42,946 nucleotides of DNA, taken from the NCBI GenBank assembly GCA_023428465.1, contig JAEYXM010000289.1:1-42946 (forward strand), given 5' to 3'. This DNA is from Actinomycetes bacterium. GTDB taxonomy: Bacteria > Actinomycetota > Actinomycetes > Actinomycetales > Cellulomonadaceae. Numbering within the stretch: the first letter of the stretch is position 1; every line of letters starts with the position of its first letter. The notes under the pieces are model-generated. The model searched no databases. It worked only from the letters and a program-made list of their open reading frames with translations, and was not told where the DNA came from. The position numbers were made by a program, and so were the translations under genes. Below, in pieces: positions 29,034-36,679 of this stretch.

Positions 29034-29108
29034 TGCCAAAGTGGTACTGAACCGGTCAGGTTCGCACCAGAGTGGAACGCAACTGACCCGTTCAGTACCA
29101 CTTTGGCG
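29034..29108. repeat. Palindromic element B (75 bp, odd-centred)
   Basis: Arms 29034-29070 and 29072-29108 around A29071, with about 30 of 37 positions pairing. Outer GCCAAAGTGGTACTGAAC pairs with GTTCAGTACCACTTTGGC. The core is CACCAG-A-GTGGAAC. It begins 24 bases after the DUF559 gene and is followed by a G-rich tract leading into the sdhB 3' end. Confidence 0.92.
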
Positions 29109-29171
29109 CTCAGTGGGGCGCTCAGTGGGGTGGGTGGTGGGGTGGGGCACACCCGGTGGGGCTGGGGGTCA
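29109..29171 (-). other. C-rich tract (minus strand) directly after the sdhB stop codon
   Basis: Read on the minus strand, the sdhB TGA is followed by CCCCCAGCCCCACC and further C runs up to palindrome B. This is the mirror image of the tract after the 2H phosphoesterase gene, so both neighbours of the DUF559 gene end in a C-rich stretch plus a palindrome. Confidence 0.7.
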
Positions 29172-29987
29172 GAAGGCGCGGGTGATCATCGCGCGCTTGA
29201 CCTCTTGGATCGCCTTCGTGACCTCGATGCCGCGCGGGCACGCCTCGGTGCAGTTGAAGATCGTGCGGCAGCGCCACACGCCTTCCTTGTCGTTGAGGAT
29301 CTCGAGGCGCTCGGCGCCGCCCTCGTCGCGGCTGTCGAAGATGAACCGGTGTGCGTTGACGATCGCTGCGGGCCCGAAGTACTGCCCGTCGTTCCAGAAC
29401 ACCGGGCACGACGACGTGCACGCTGCGCAGAGAATGCACTTGGTGGTGTCGTCGTAGCGCGCCCGGTCCTCGGGCGACTGACGGCGCTCGGCGGTCGGGG
29501 TGTTGGGACCGGTGATGAGGAACGGCATCACGGCGCGGTAGGAGGCGAAGAACGGCTCCATGTCGACGACGAGGTCCTTGACGACGGGCAGGCCCTTGAT
29601 CGGCTCGATCGTGATGGGCTTGCTGGGGTCGAGGTCCTTGAGCAGTACCTTGCAGGCGAGGCGGTTACGGCCGTTGATGCGCATCGCGTCGGACCCGCAG
29701 ATCCCGTGCGCGCAGGAGCGGCGGAACGTGAGCGAGCCGTCCTTCTCCCACTTGACGGTGTGCAGCGCGTCGAGCACCCGGTCGGTGCGGTTGGCTCGGA
29801 CCGTGAACTCTTCCCAGTACGGCCCGGCGTCGGTGTCCGGGCTGTACCGGCGCACGCGCAGGGTCACGTCGAAGGCGCCGACGGCGCCCGGGGCGCCACC
29901 GGCTGCGGCAGCCTGCGGCGCGCGCGGGGCGGCACCGCCCGGGGTGCCTGCCTCCCATGCCAGTTCCGGCTGGATCTCGTTCGCCAT
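29169..29987 (-). CDS. sdhB: Succinate dehydrogenase iron-sulfur subunit
   Basis: A 272-residue subunit of complex II that carries electrons from the flavoprotein to quinone. Cluster ligands: [2Fe-2S] in RRSCAHGICGSDAMRINGRNRLAC (about residues 89-112; described in two halves), [4Fe-4S] in CILCAACTSSCPV and [3Fe-4S] with CRTIFNCTEACPRGIEV near the C-terminus. An Ala/Gly/Pro-rich N-terminal extension of about 40 residues precedes the domain. Its start overlaps the sdhA stop by one base (TGATG). It is the last gene of the sdhCDAB operon and is convergent with the DUF559 gene. Confidence 0.97.
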   Translation of the reverse strand: MANEIQPELAWEAGTPGGAAPRAPQAAAAGGAPGAVGAFDVTLRVRRYSPDTDAGPYWEEFTVRANRTDRVLDALHTVKWEKDGSLTFRRSCAHGICGSDAMRINGRNRLACKVLLKDLDPSKPITIEPIKGLPVVKDLVVDMEPFFASYRAVMPFLITGPNTPTAERRQSPEDRARYDDTTKCILCAACTSSCPVFWNDGQYFGPAAIVNAHRFIFDSRDEGGAERLEILNDKEGVWRCRTIFNCTEACPRGIEVTKAIQEVKRAMITRAF

Positions 29988-31768
29988 CAGTACTTCCGCT
30001 CCATGGGCTGGTACCGCGTGACCGTCACGGGCTTGGAGTCCAGGCGCACCTCGTGCCCGACGCCGTCGGGCGCCGGCCGCTGGTACGCCATCGTGTGCTT
30101 CATGAACTTCTTGTCGTCGCGTGTGGGGAAGTCCTCGCGGAAGTGGCCGCCGCGCGACTCCTCCCGGGCGAGCGCCCCGAGGACGACGACCTCGGCGAGG
30201 TCGATGAGGAACCCGAGCTCGACGGCCTCCATGAGGTCCGTGTTGAACGTGCGCCCCTTGTCCTGGACGGTCACGTCGGCGTAGCGCTCGCGGATCCGCC
30301 GGATGTCGGCGAGCGTGGCCGTCAGGGACTCGGCGGTCCGGAAGACCTGCGCACCGCGGTCCATGCTCTCCTGGAGCTCGCGCCGCAGGTCGGCGACGCG
30401 TTCGCCGCCGGACCCGGCGAGCATGCGCTCGAGCAGGGCGCTCATCGCGGCGTCGGGCGCCTCCGGCAGGTCGGTGAGCTCCACGCCGGCCGCATACTCG
30501 GCGGCGGCGATCCCGGCCCGCTTGCCGAACACGTTGATGTCGAGGAGCGAGTTGGTGCCGAGACGGTTCGCGCCGTGCACGGACACGCACGCGACCTCGC
30601 CGGCCGCGTAGAGGCCGCCGACGACGGCGGTGTTGGTCCGCAGGACCTCGGCCCGGATGGTGGTGGGCACGCCGCCCATCGCGTAGTGCGCGGTGGGGTA
30701 GACGGGCACGGGCTCGGTGTACGGCTCGACGCCGAGGTAGGTGCGGGCGAACTCGGTGATGTCCGGGAGCTTCGCGTCGATGTGCGCGGGCTCGAGGTGC
30801 GTCAGGTCCAGGAGCACGTAGTCCTTGTCCGGCCCGCACCCGCGGCCCTCGCGCACCTCGTTGGCCATGGCGCGGGCGACCATGTCACGCGGCGCGAGGT
30901 CCTTGATCGTGGGGGCGTACCGCTCCATGAAGCGCTCACCGGCGCTGTTGCGCAGGATGGCGCCCTCCCCGCGCGCGGCCTCCGAGAGCAGGATGCCGAG
31001 GCCCGCCAGGCCCGTCGGGTGGAACTGGAAGAACTCCATGTCCTCGAGCGGGATGCCCTTGCGGTACGCGAGTGCCATGCCGTCGCCGGTCAGGGTGTGT
31101 GCGTTCGACGTCGTCTTGTAGATCTTGCCCGCGCCGCCCGTGGCGAGGATGACGGCCTTGGCGCGGAAGACGTGCGTCTCGCCGGTCGTCAGGTCGTAGG
31201 CGACGACGCCGGACACGCGCACCGGCACGTCCTCGGGGATCTCCTGACCCTGCAGGTCCTCGGTGAGGATCAGGTCGAACGCGTACATCTCGTTGAAGAA
31301 CGCGACGTCCTGCTTCACGCACTGCTGGTAAAGCGTCTGCAGGATCATGTGGCCGGTGCGGTCGGCGGCGTAGCAGGCCCGACGCACGGGCGCCTCGCCG
31401 TGGTTGCGCGTGTGGCCGCCGAACTTGCGCTGGTCGATGCGGCCGTCGGGCGTGCGGTTGAACGGCAGGCCCATGTGCTCGAGGTCGTAGACGGCGTCCA
31501 CGGCCTCCTTCGCCATCACCTCGGCGGCGTCCTGGTCGACGAGGTAGTCACCGCCCTTGACGGTGTCGAAGGTGTGCCACTCCCAGCTGTCCTCCTCGGT
31601 GTTGCCGAGCGCGGCGCACATGCCGCCCTGGGCGGCACCGGTGTGCGAGCGCGTGGGGTACAGCTTGCTCAGGACGGCCGTGCGGGCGCGGCGCGACGAC
31701 TCCAGCGCCGCCCGCATGCCTGCTCCACCGGCGCCGATGATCACGACGTCGTACGCGTGGTTCTGCAT
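29987..31768 (-). CDS. sdhA: Succinate dehydrogenase flavoprotein subunit
   Basis: A 593-residue FAD enzyme that oxidises succinate to fumarate. The dinucleotide fold VVIIGAGGAGMRAALE is at 8-23, and the covalent-FAD histidine is H42 in TRSHTGAAQGG. Substrate and catalytic motifs include HTGTGHMILQ-like RTGHMILQTLYQQ and the capping domain with YAMGGVPTTI. The C-terminal helical domain ends PVTVTRYQPMERKY. It lies 50 bases after sdhD on the minus strand. Length and motifs fit the respiratory SdhA rather than L-aspartate oxidase. Confidence 0.97.
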   Translation of the reverse strand: MQNHAYDVVIIGAGGAGMRAALESSRRARTAVLSKLYPTRSHTGAAQGGMCAALGNTEEDSWEWHTFDTVKGGDYLVDQDAAEVMAKEAVDAVYDLEHMGLPFNRTPDGRIDQRKFGGHTRNHGEAPVRRACYAADRTGHMILQTLYQQCVKQDVAFFNEMYAFDLILTEDLQGQEIPEDVPVRVSGVVAYDLTTGETHVFRAKAVILATGGAGKIYKTTSNAHTLTGDGMALAYRKGIPLEDMEFFQFHPTGLAGLGILLSEAARGEGAILRNSAGERFMERYAPTIKDLAPRDMVARAMANEVREGRGCGPDKDYVLLDLTHLEPAHIDAKLPDITEFARTYLGVEPYTEPVPVYPTAHYAMGGVPTTIRAEVLRTNTAVVGGLYAAGEVACVSVHGANRLGTNSLLDINVFGKRAGIAAAEYAAGVELTDLPEAPDAAMSALLERMLAGSGGERVADLRRELQESMDRGAQVFRTAESLTATLADIRRIRERYADVTVQDKGRTFNTDLMEAVELGFLIDLAEVVVLGALAREESRGGHFREDFPTRDDKKFMKHTMAYQRPAPDGVGHEVRLDSKPVTVTRYQPMERKY

Positions 31769-31818
31769 CGTGGGGTGTCAGTCCTCGGGTCGTCGGGATG
31801 GGTGGGGCGCGGTGGGCC

Positions 31819-32277
31819 TCAGGCGGTACAGAACGACGGCAGCAGGTTCGCCGGCGCGTCCGTCGGGCACGGGTCGAACGTGAAGATCACGAGGGTGCCG
31901 AGCACGACGACGACGGTGAAGGCCAGGTACAGGGCCGTCTTGAGCACGACGCGCGTGCCGGTGCGCTCGGTGTAGTCGTTGATGATGGTCCGCAGGCCGT
32001 TGGTGCCGTGGATCATCGCGAGCCAGAGCATGAGCAGGTCCCAGACCTGCCACAGCGGCGAGGCCCACTTGCCGGCCACGAACCCGAAGTCGATGGCGGA
32101 GATGCCCTTGCCGTCGATGAGGTTCATGAACAGGTGACCGAAGATCAGGACGACCAGCAGGACGCCCGACGCCCGCATGAACACCCAGGCGTAGAGCTCG
32201 TAGTTGGTGCGGCCGCTGCGCGTGGCGCGCCCGCTGCGGTGCGGGCTGCGGGGGGCGACGATGTCGGTGGTGGTCAT
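31819..32277 (-). CDS. sdhD: Succinate dehydrogenase membrane anchor SdhD
   Basis: A 152-residue anchor with three membrane helices (about 28-50, 74-94, 110-132). The segment LLMLWLAMIHGTNGLRTIINDY has the His expected for haem b and the quinone-site Asp-Tyr pair. YELYAWVFMRASGVLLVVLI matches the first helix of actinobacterial SdhD. One base separates it from sdhC. Confidence 0.93.
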   Translation of the reverse strand: MTTTDIVAPRSPHRSGRATRSGRTNYELYAWVFMRASGVLLVVLIFGHLFMNLIDGKGISAIDFGFVAGKWASPLWQVWDLLMLWLAMIHGTNGLRTIINDYTERTGTRVVLKTALYLAFTVVVVLGTLVIFTFDPCPTDAPANLLPSFCTA

Positions 32278-32278
32278 G

Positions 32279-32659
32279 TCAGTGCCCCCCGAAGACGTTG
32301 CCGAGGTGCCGGGGCAGGAAGCCCGCCATCGTCACGACGAAGAGGCCGACGACGACCCACAGCATGACCTTGTGGTAGCGGGTGCCCTTCGACCAGAAGT
32401 CGACCAGCATGATCCGGATGCCGTTGTAGGCGTGGAACACGATGGCGGCGACGAGCCCTGCCTCGCCGACGCCCATGATCGGGTTCTTGTACGTGCCGAT
32501 GACGGCGTTGTACGCCTCGGGTGAGACCCGGACGAGTGCCGTGTCGAGCACGTGGACGAGGAGGAAGAAGAAGATGAGGAACCCGGTCACCCGGTGGGCG
32601 ACCCAGGACCACATCCCTTCGCGACCTCGGTAGAGGGTGCCGGCGGGTGCCTCGGGCAC
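32279..32659 (-). CDS. sdhC: Succinate dehydrogenase cytochrome b subunit SdhC
   Basis: A 126-residue anchor with three membrane helices. WSWVAHRVTGFLIFFFLLVHVLDTALV carries the haem/quinone residues (H-R-x-T-G and LVHV) of the SdhC signature. HAYNGIRIMLVDF near residue 80 is the second His motif. Start GTG 32659 has GGAGG six bases upstream. It is the first gene of sdhCDAB, divergent from manC across 141 bases. On the minus strand TACAGT (32717-32712) is a possible -10. Confidence 0.93.
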   Translation of the reverse strand: MPEAPAGTLYRGREGMWSWVAHRVTGFLIFFFLLVHVLDTALVRVSPEAYNAVIGTYKNPIMGVGEAGLVAAIVFHAYNGIRIMLVDFWSKGTRYHKVMLWVVVGLFVVTMAGFLPRHLGNVFGGH

Positions 32660-32800
32660 GGACGTCCTCCGTTCACGGCGGGCGACCGTCGCCCGCTCCC
32701 GTTCGGTCCTGACTGTAGTGAGTGCACCCTAATCCTTCTCCCGTCCGTGATCTTTCCCACACCTCCCCTCGGACAGGTGGACCTGGCAGGATGGCGGCCC
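32660..32800. promoter_or_regulatory. Divergent promoter region between sdhC and manC
   Basis: 141 bases without a gene. On the plus strand CAGGAT (32787-32792) lies eight bases before the manC ATG. On the minus strand TACAGT (32717-32712) is a -10 candidate for sdhCDAB. This stretch is visibly richer in A+T (CCCTAATCCTTCTC) than the flanking genes. Confidence 0.5.
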
Positions 32801-33895
32801 ATGATCCCGACGTTCCGCGTGATCGTCCCGGCGGGCGGCTCGGGCACGCGCCTGTGGCCGTTGTCCCGGGCTGCGGCCCCCAAGTTCCTGCTCGACCTGA
32901 CCGGGTCGGGTCGCACGCTCCTCCAGGCGACGGTGGACCGGCTCCGCCCGCTCGCGGGGCCCGACGGCGTGGTCGTCGTGACGGGGACGAAGCACGAGCG
33001 CGGCGTGCTGGACCAGCTCGACGTCTCGCGGGCCAACGTGCTCGCCGAGCCGTCCCCGCGCGGGTCGATGGCCGCCATCGGCCTGGCCGCGGCGGTGCTC
33101 ATGGAGCGGGAGGGCGACGTCGTCGTCGGCTCGTTCGCCGCGGACCACGTCATCTCGGGCGACGGGTTCGCCGACGCCGTCCGGCAGGCGGTCGTCGCGG
33201 CGCGCGAGGGGTACGTGGTCACGGTCGGGATCACGCCGACGCACCCGTCGACGGGCTTCGGCTACGTGCGGGCGGGCGAGCCGCTCGACCTGTCGCGCGC
33301 GCCGGACGTGCGCCTGGCGCCGGGCTTCACGGAGAAGCCGGACGCCGCCACGGCCGCGGAGTACGTGGACTCGGGCGAGTACTTCTGGAACGCGGGGATG
33401 TTCGTGGTGCGGGCCGAGGTGCTCCTCGGGCACCTCGAGCGCCTGCTGCCGGACCTTCACCACGGGCTGCGCGTCATCGCCGCCGCGTGGGACACGGACC
33501 GCAAGTGGGACGCCGTGGAGCGGCACTGGCCGACCCTGCAGAGCATCGCGATCGACCATGCGATCGCCGAGCCCGTTGCGGCGGAGGGCGGCGTGGCGGT
33601 CGTGCCGGGGGACTTCCGGTGGGACGACGTCGGCGACTTCAGCACGCTCGCGGCGATGCTGCCCGCCGACGACGCGGGGATGCACGTGCTCGGCGACGCC
33701 TCGCGGGTCGTGGCCGTCGACACCCTCGACGGCCTGGTCGTGCCGGGCACGGGGCGAACGATCACGGTGCTCGGGCTGGACGACGTGGTCGTGGTGGACA
33801 CGCCCGACGCCGTGCTGGTCACCACGCGTGAGCGCGCGCAGGACGTGCGGGCGATCGTCGACGCGCTCAAGGACGCCCGGCCCGAGATCCTCTGA
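32801..33895 (+). CDS. manC: Mannose-1-phosphate guanylyltransferase
   Basis: A 364-residue sugar nucleotidyltransferase making GDP-mannose, the donor for mannosylated envelope glycans. The N-terminal VIVPAGGSGTRLWPLSRAAAPKF is the GTP/Mg site. FAADHVI, GFGYV, FTEKPD and YFWNAGMFV are mannose-1-phosphate guanylyltransferase blocks. There is no C-terminal phosphomannose isomerase domain, so it is the monofunctional form. ATG 32801 is used; no ribosome binding site is visible, and a leaderless mRNA from CAGGAT is possible. Monocistronic by position. Confidence 0.94.
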   Translation: MIPTFRVIVPAGGSGTRLWPLSRAAAPKFLLDLTGSGRTLLQATVDRLRPLAGPDGVVVVTGTKHERGVLDQLDVSRANVLAEPSPRGSMAAIGLAAAVLMEREGDVVVGSFAADHVISGDGFADAVRQAVVAAREGYVVTVGITPTHPSTGFGYVRAGEPLDLSRAPDVRLAPGFTEKPDAATAAEYVDSGEYFWNAGMFVVRAEVLLGHLERLLPDLHHGLRVIAAAWDTDRKWDAVERHWPTLQSIAIDHAIAEPVAAEGGVAVVPGDFRWDDVGDFSTLAAMLPADDAGMHVLGDASRVVAVDTLDGLVVPGTGRTITVLGLDDVVVVDTPDAVLVTTRERAQDVRAIVDALKDARPEIL

Positions 33896-33974
33896 GCGCA
33901 CCGGCTCCGAGGCGGCCCGACGTCGGCTGCCCGCCGCCCCTGAGCCGCCTGCCCTCGCGCGCGGGCTGCGGCGA

Positions 33975-33980
33975 TAGCCT
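33975..33980 (+). promoter_or_regulatory. Putative -10 (TAGCCT) for leaderless amidohydrolase gene
   Basis: TAGCCT ends six bases before GTG 33987. It is the same hexamer and spacing as at 6751-6756. No ribosome binding site precedes the GTG. Confidence 0.5.
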
Positions 33981-33986
33981 CAGGTC

Positions 33987-35216
33987 GTGGCTGAGGCGGC
34001 GGGCAGTGCGATCGCGGACCGGATCCGGGCGCGCGTGGACGCGCACCTGGACGAGCTGGTGGCGCTGCGCCGCGAGCTGCACGCCCACCCGGAGATCTCC
34101 AACACCGAGCGCGCCACGACGGACCGCGTGGCCGAGCGTCTGGTGGCGGCGGGTCTGACGCCGCGCCTGCTCCCGGGTACTGGCCTGGTGTGCGATCTCG
34201 GCCCGGGCGCCGTGGAGAGCGGGCGTCAGCGCATCGCCCTGCGCGCGGACCTCGACGCGTTGCCGCTGCCGGACACGTGCGGCGACCCGTGGCAGTCCAC
34301 CGTCCCCGGCGTGGCGCACGCGTGCGGGCACGACGTGCACACGACGGCGGTCCTGGGCGCGGGCCTGGTGCTCGCGGACCTCGCGGACAGCCTGCGCACC
34401 GGTGTCCGCCTGATCTTCCAGGCCGCGGAGGAGGTGCAGCCCGGCGGCGCGGAGGCGGCGCTCGACGCCGGCGTGATGGACGGCGTCGCGCAGGTGTTCG
34501 CGCTGCACTGCGACCCGCGGCTCGACGTCGGGCAGGTGGGGGCGCGGAGCGGGCCGATCACCTCGGCGTCGGACCCGGTGACCGTGACCGTGACCTCGGA
34601 GGGCGGGCACACGTCGCGGCCGCACCTCACGGGGGACGTGGTCTTCGCGCTCGGTCAGGTGATCACGCAGGTCCCGGCGGTCCTCGGGCGCCGGCTGGAC
34701 CCGCGCTCGGGCGTGAACCTCACGTGGGGTCACGTGCACGCGGGCACGGCCGGCAACGCCATCCCGAGCACCGGCACCGTGCGCGGCACCCTGCGCTGCC
34801 TGGATGCACGGGCCTGGGAGGAGGCGGCGACGGTCTTGCGGGACGCGGTGGCGCACGTGGTCGCGCCCTACCGCGTGGACGTGGAGGTGCAGCACGTGCG
34901 CGGTGTGCCGCCCGTCGACAACGACGCGGCTGCGACGCGCCTGCTGGAGGCGGCGGCCCGCGACGTGCTGGGCCCGGACGCGGTCACGACGACCGAGCAG
35001 TCCCTCGGTGGGGAGGACTTCGCGTGGCTCCTCACGCGCGCGCCGGGGGCGATGGCCCGGCTCGGCACGCGCACGCCGGGCGGGCGCAGCTACGACCTGC
35101 ACCGTGGCGACCTCGTCATCGACGAGCGCGCCATCGCCGTCGGGGCCCGCGTGCTCGCCCGGGTGGCGCTCCTGGCGGGGGCCCAGGCCGGCGCACGCAC
35201 CGGGCCGCGGCCCTGA
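33987..35216 (+). CDS. M20-family amidohydrolase (AmiA/HipO type)
   Basis: A 409-residue metallo-aminoacylase-like enzyme. It has the family entry RRELHAHPEISNTE, C113-G-H115-D116 in HACGHDVHTTAVLG, E148-E149 in QAAEEVQPGG and LHCDPRL for metal binding. The dimerisation lid holds GGHTSRPHLTGD and the final motif is SLGGEDFAWLL. Substrates of the group include N-acyl amino acids, hippurate and IAA-conjugates; none can be chosen here. It ends 232 bases before the nucleoside transporter operon and is probably separately transcribed. The mycobacterial amiA1 relative lies in a similar neighbourhood with deoA and cdd. Confidence 0.88.
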   Translation: MAEAAGSAIADRIRARVDAHLDELVALRRELHAHPEISNTERATTDRVAERLVAAGLTPRLLPGTGLVCDLGPGAVESGRQRIALRADLDALPLPDTCGDPWQSTVPGVAHACGHDVHTTAVLGAGLVLADLADSLRTGVRLIFQAAEEVQPGGAEAALDAGVMDGVAQVFALHCDPRLDVGQVGARSGPITSASDPVTVTVTSEGGHTSRPHLTGDVVFALGQVITQVPAVLGRRLDPRSGVNLTWGHVHAGTAGNAIPSTGTVRGTLRCLDARAWEEAATVLRDAVAHVVAPYRVDVEVQHVRGVPPVDNDAAATRLLEAAARDVLGPDAVTTTEQSLGGEDFAWLLTRAPGAMARLGTRTPGGRSYDLHRGDLVIDERAIAVGARVLARVALLAGAQAGARTGPRP

Positions 35217-35448
35217 ACCCGCAGGTCAACCGTGGGTCACGGAACCTTCCGCGATTGCCCTGAAACGGGCGACTGCAACATTCCGAATGCGTAACGGACG
35301 CGCTCCCGCGCCTACTGGGCGGTAACCGGTTCGCCGCGCCGAGACTAATGTGCGGCTTAAGCAGCCGATGGGCGCCGGCCTCTCGTCGTGACATGGCGAC
35401 GCCACGGGCCCGGCGGCACAGGCGTGGCGACAACACAGGAGTGGCGAC
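35217..35448 (+). promoter_or_regulatory. Promoter region of the nucleoside-salvage operon
   Basis: 232 bases with no gene. TAATGT (35346-35351) is a -10 candidate, giving a leader of about 90 bases. Two small palindromes lie upstream: CATTCCGAATG (35279-35289) and AACCGGTT (35324-35331), possible operator sites. AGGAG lies about ten bases before GTG 35449. Confidence 0.5.
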
Positions 35449-36561
35449 GTGAAGAGTGTGACGCGAGCAGTGGTGCTGGGCACCGCGATGGCCCTGGTTC
35501 TGGCGGCGTGCGGTTCCGCGCCCGAGGATGAGACCCCCGACACGACGACTGAGCCCGGCGACCAGGAGACGACGACCGAGGAGGCCATCGACTACAAGGC
35601 CTGCATCGTCTCCGACGCCGGTGGGTTCGACGACAAGAGCTTCAACCAGCTGAGCTACGAGGGCGCCAAGCGCGCCGCCGATGAGCTCGGCGCCGAGTTC
35701 GCCGAGGTGCAGTCCGACTCCGAGTCCGACTTCCAGCCGAACCTCGAGTCCCTCGTCGCGGCCGGCTGCGACACGATCGTGTCGGTCGGCTTCGCGCTGT
35801 CCGCCGCGACGGTCGAGTCGGCGCTCGCCAACCCGGACATCCAGTACGTCCTCGTGGACGACGCGGCCGACAACGACTTCGACGGCACGAAGGACGCGGA
35901 GAACATCAAGCCGCTGCTGTACGACACGGCTGAGGCCGCGTTCCTCGCGGGCTACCTGTCCGCCGGGTACTCCGAGGCCGGCAAGGTCGGCACCTTCGGT
36001 GGCATGAACTTCCCGACCGTCTCGATCTTCATGGACGGCTTCTACCAGGGCGTCAACTACTACAACGAGGTCAACGGCGCGTCCGTCCAGGTCATCGGCT
36101 GGGACGGCAGCGACGGCCAGTTCACCGGTGGCTTCGAGGCCAACGACACGGCCAAGAACGTGGCCGCGGGCATCATCGACCAGGGTGTCGACGTGCTCCT
36201 GCCCGTCGGTGGCCCGATCTACCAGTCCGCGATGGACGCCATCGCCGACTCCGGTCGTGAGATCGCGATCCTCGGTGTGGACGCCGACGTGTTCAACACG
36301 GACCCGAGCACCCAGGAGCTGATCCTGACCTCGATCCTGAAGCAGATGGACGTCTCGGTGTACGACGCGATCATGGCCGCGGGCCAGGGCAGCTTCGACG
36401 CCGAGGCCTACGTCGGCACCCTCGAGAACGACGGCGTCGGCATCGCCCCGCTGCACAACTTCGAGGGCAAGGTCGACGCGGCCCTGTGGGCCGAGGTCGA
36501 GGCGCTGCGCGACGCCATCATCGCGGGTGAGGTCGAGGTCACCTCGTACCTGAGCAATTGA
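35449..36561 (+). CDS. bmpA: BMP-family nucleoside-binding lipoprotein
   Basis: A 370-residue solute-binding lipoprotein of the PnrA/BmpA type, which binds purine and pyrimidine nucleosides in relatives. A signal peptide (1-20) ends in the lipobox LAAC with C21 as the lipidated residue. An acidic Thr-rich linker follows. Core motifs: VSDAGGFDDKSFNQLSYEG, SVGFALSAATVESALANP, TFGGMNFPTVSIFMDGF and ILGVDADVFNTDP (ligand-binding Asp). Downstream permeases, ATPase, cytidine deaminase and thymidine phosphorylase support a nucleoside substrate. GTG start with AGGAG upstream. A strong hairpin follows it. Confidence 0.93.
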   Translation: MKSVTRAVVLGTAMALVLAACGSAPEDETPDTTTEPGDQETTTEEAIDYKACIVSDAGGFDDKSFNQLSYEGAKRAADELGAEFAEVQSDSESDFQPNLESLVAAGCDTIVSVGFALSAATVESALANPDIQYVLVDDAADNDFDGTKDAENIKPLLYDTAEAAFLAGYLSAGYSEAGKVGTFGGMNFPTVSIFMDGFYQGVNYYNEVNGASVQVIGWDGSDGQFTGGFEANDTAKNVAAGIIDQGVDVLLPVGGPIYQSAMDAIADSGREIAILGVDADVFNTDPSTQELILTSILKQMDVSVYDAIMAAGQGSFDAEAYVGTLENDGVGIAPLHNFEGKVDAALWAEVEALRDAIIAGEVEVTSYLSN

Positions 36562-36578
36562 TCACGGCGCACTGACGA

Positions 36579-36616
36579 CCGTTCCCGGGGAGGCCACCTG
36601 GCCTCCCCGGGAACGG
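36579..36616 (+). terminator. Strong hairpin between the binding protein gene and its ATPase gene
   Basis: Arms 36579-36596 and 36599-36616 are an 18-bp perfect inverted repeat (CCGTTCCCGGGGAGGCCA and its complement), with a 4-base effective loop. No T tract. The place, after the solute-binding protein gene and before the rest of the operon, fits an attenuator that gives excess binding protein. Confidence 0.75.
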
Positions 36617-36679
36617 GTGCGCCCGTCGGTGGATGCGCGCACCCTTCCCTTGTCCCCCAGCCGCAAGGATGATCGTGCG

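Noticed and set aside
27859..29108. Insertion sequence with terminal inverted repeats
   Set aside because: Each 75-bp element is itself a palindrome, so the pair is not a simple terminal inverted repeat. There is no transposase and no clear target duplication was found.
29169..30839. sdhB reading frame extending upstream through sdhA
   Set aside because: The upstream part is an out-of-frame shadow of sdhA. The iron-sulfur protein starts at ATG 29987, overlapping the sdhA stop.
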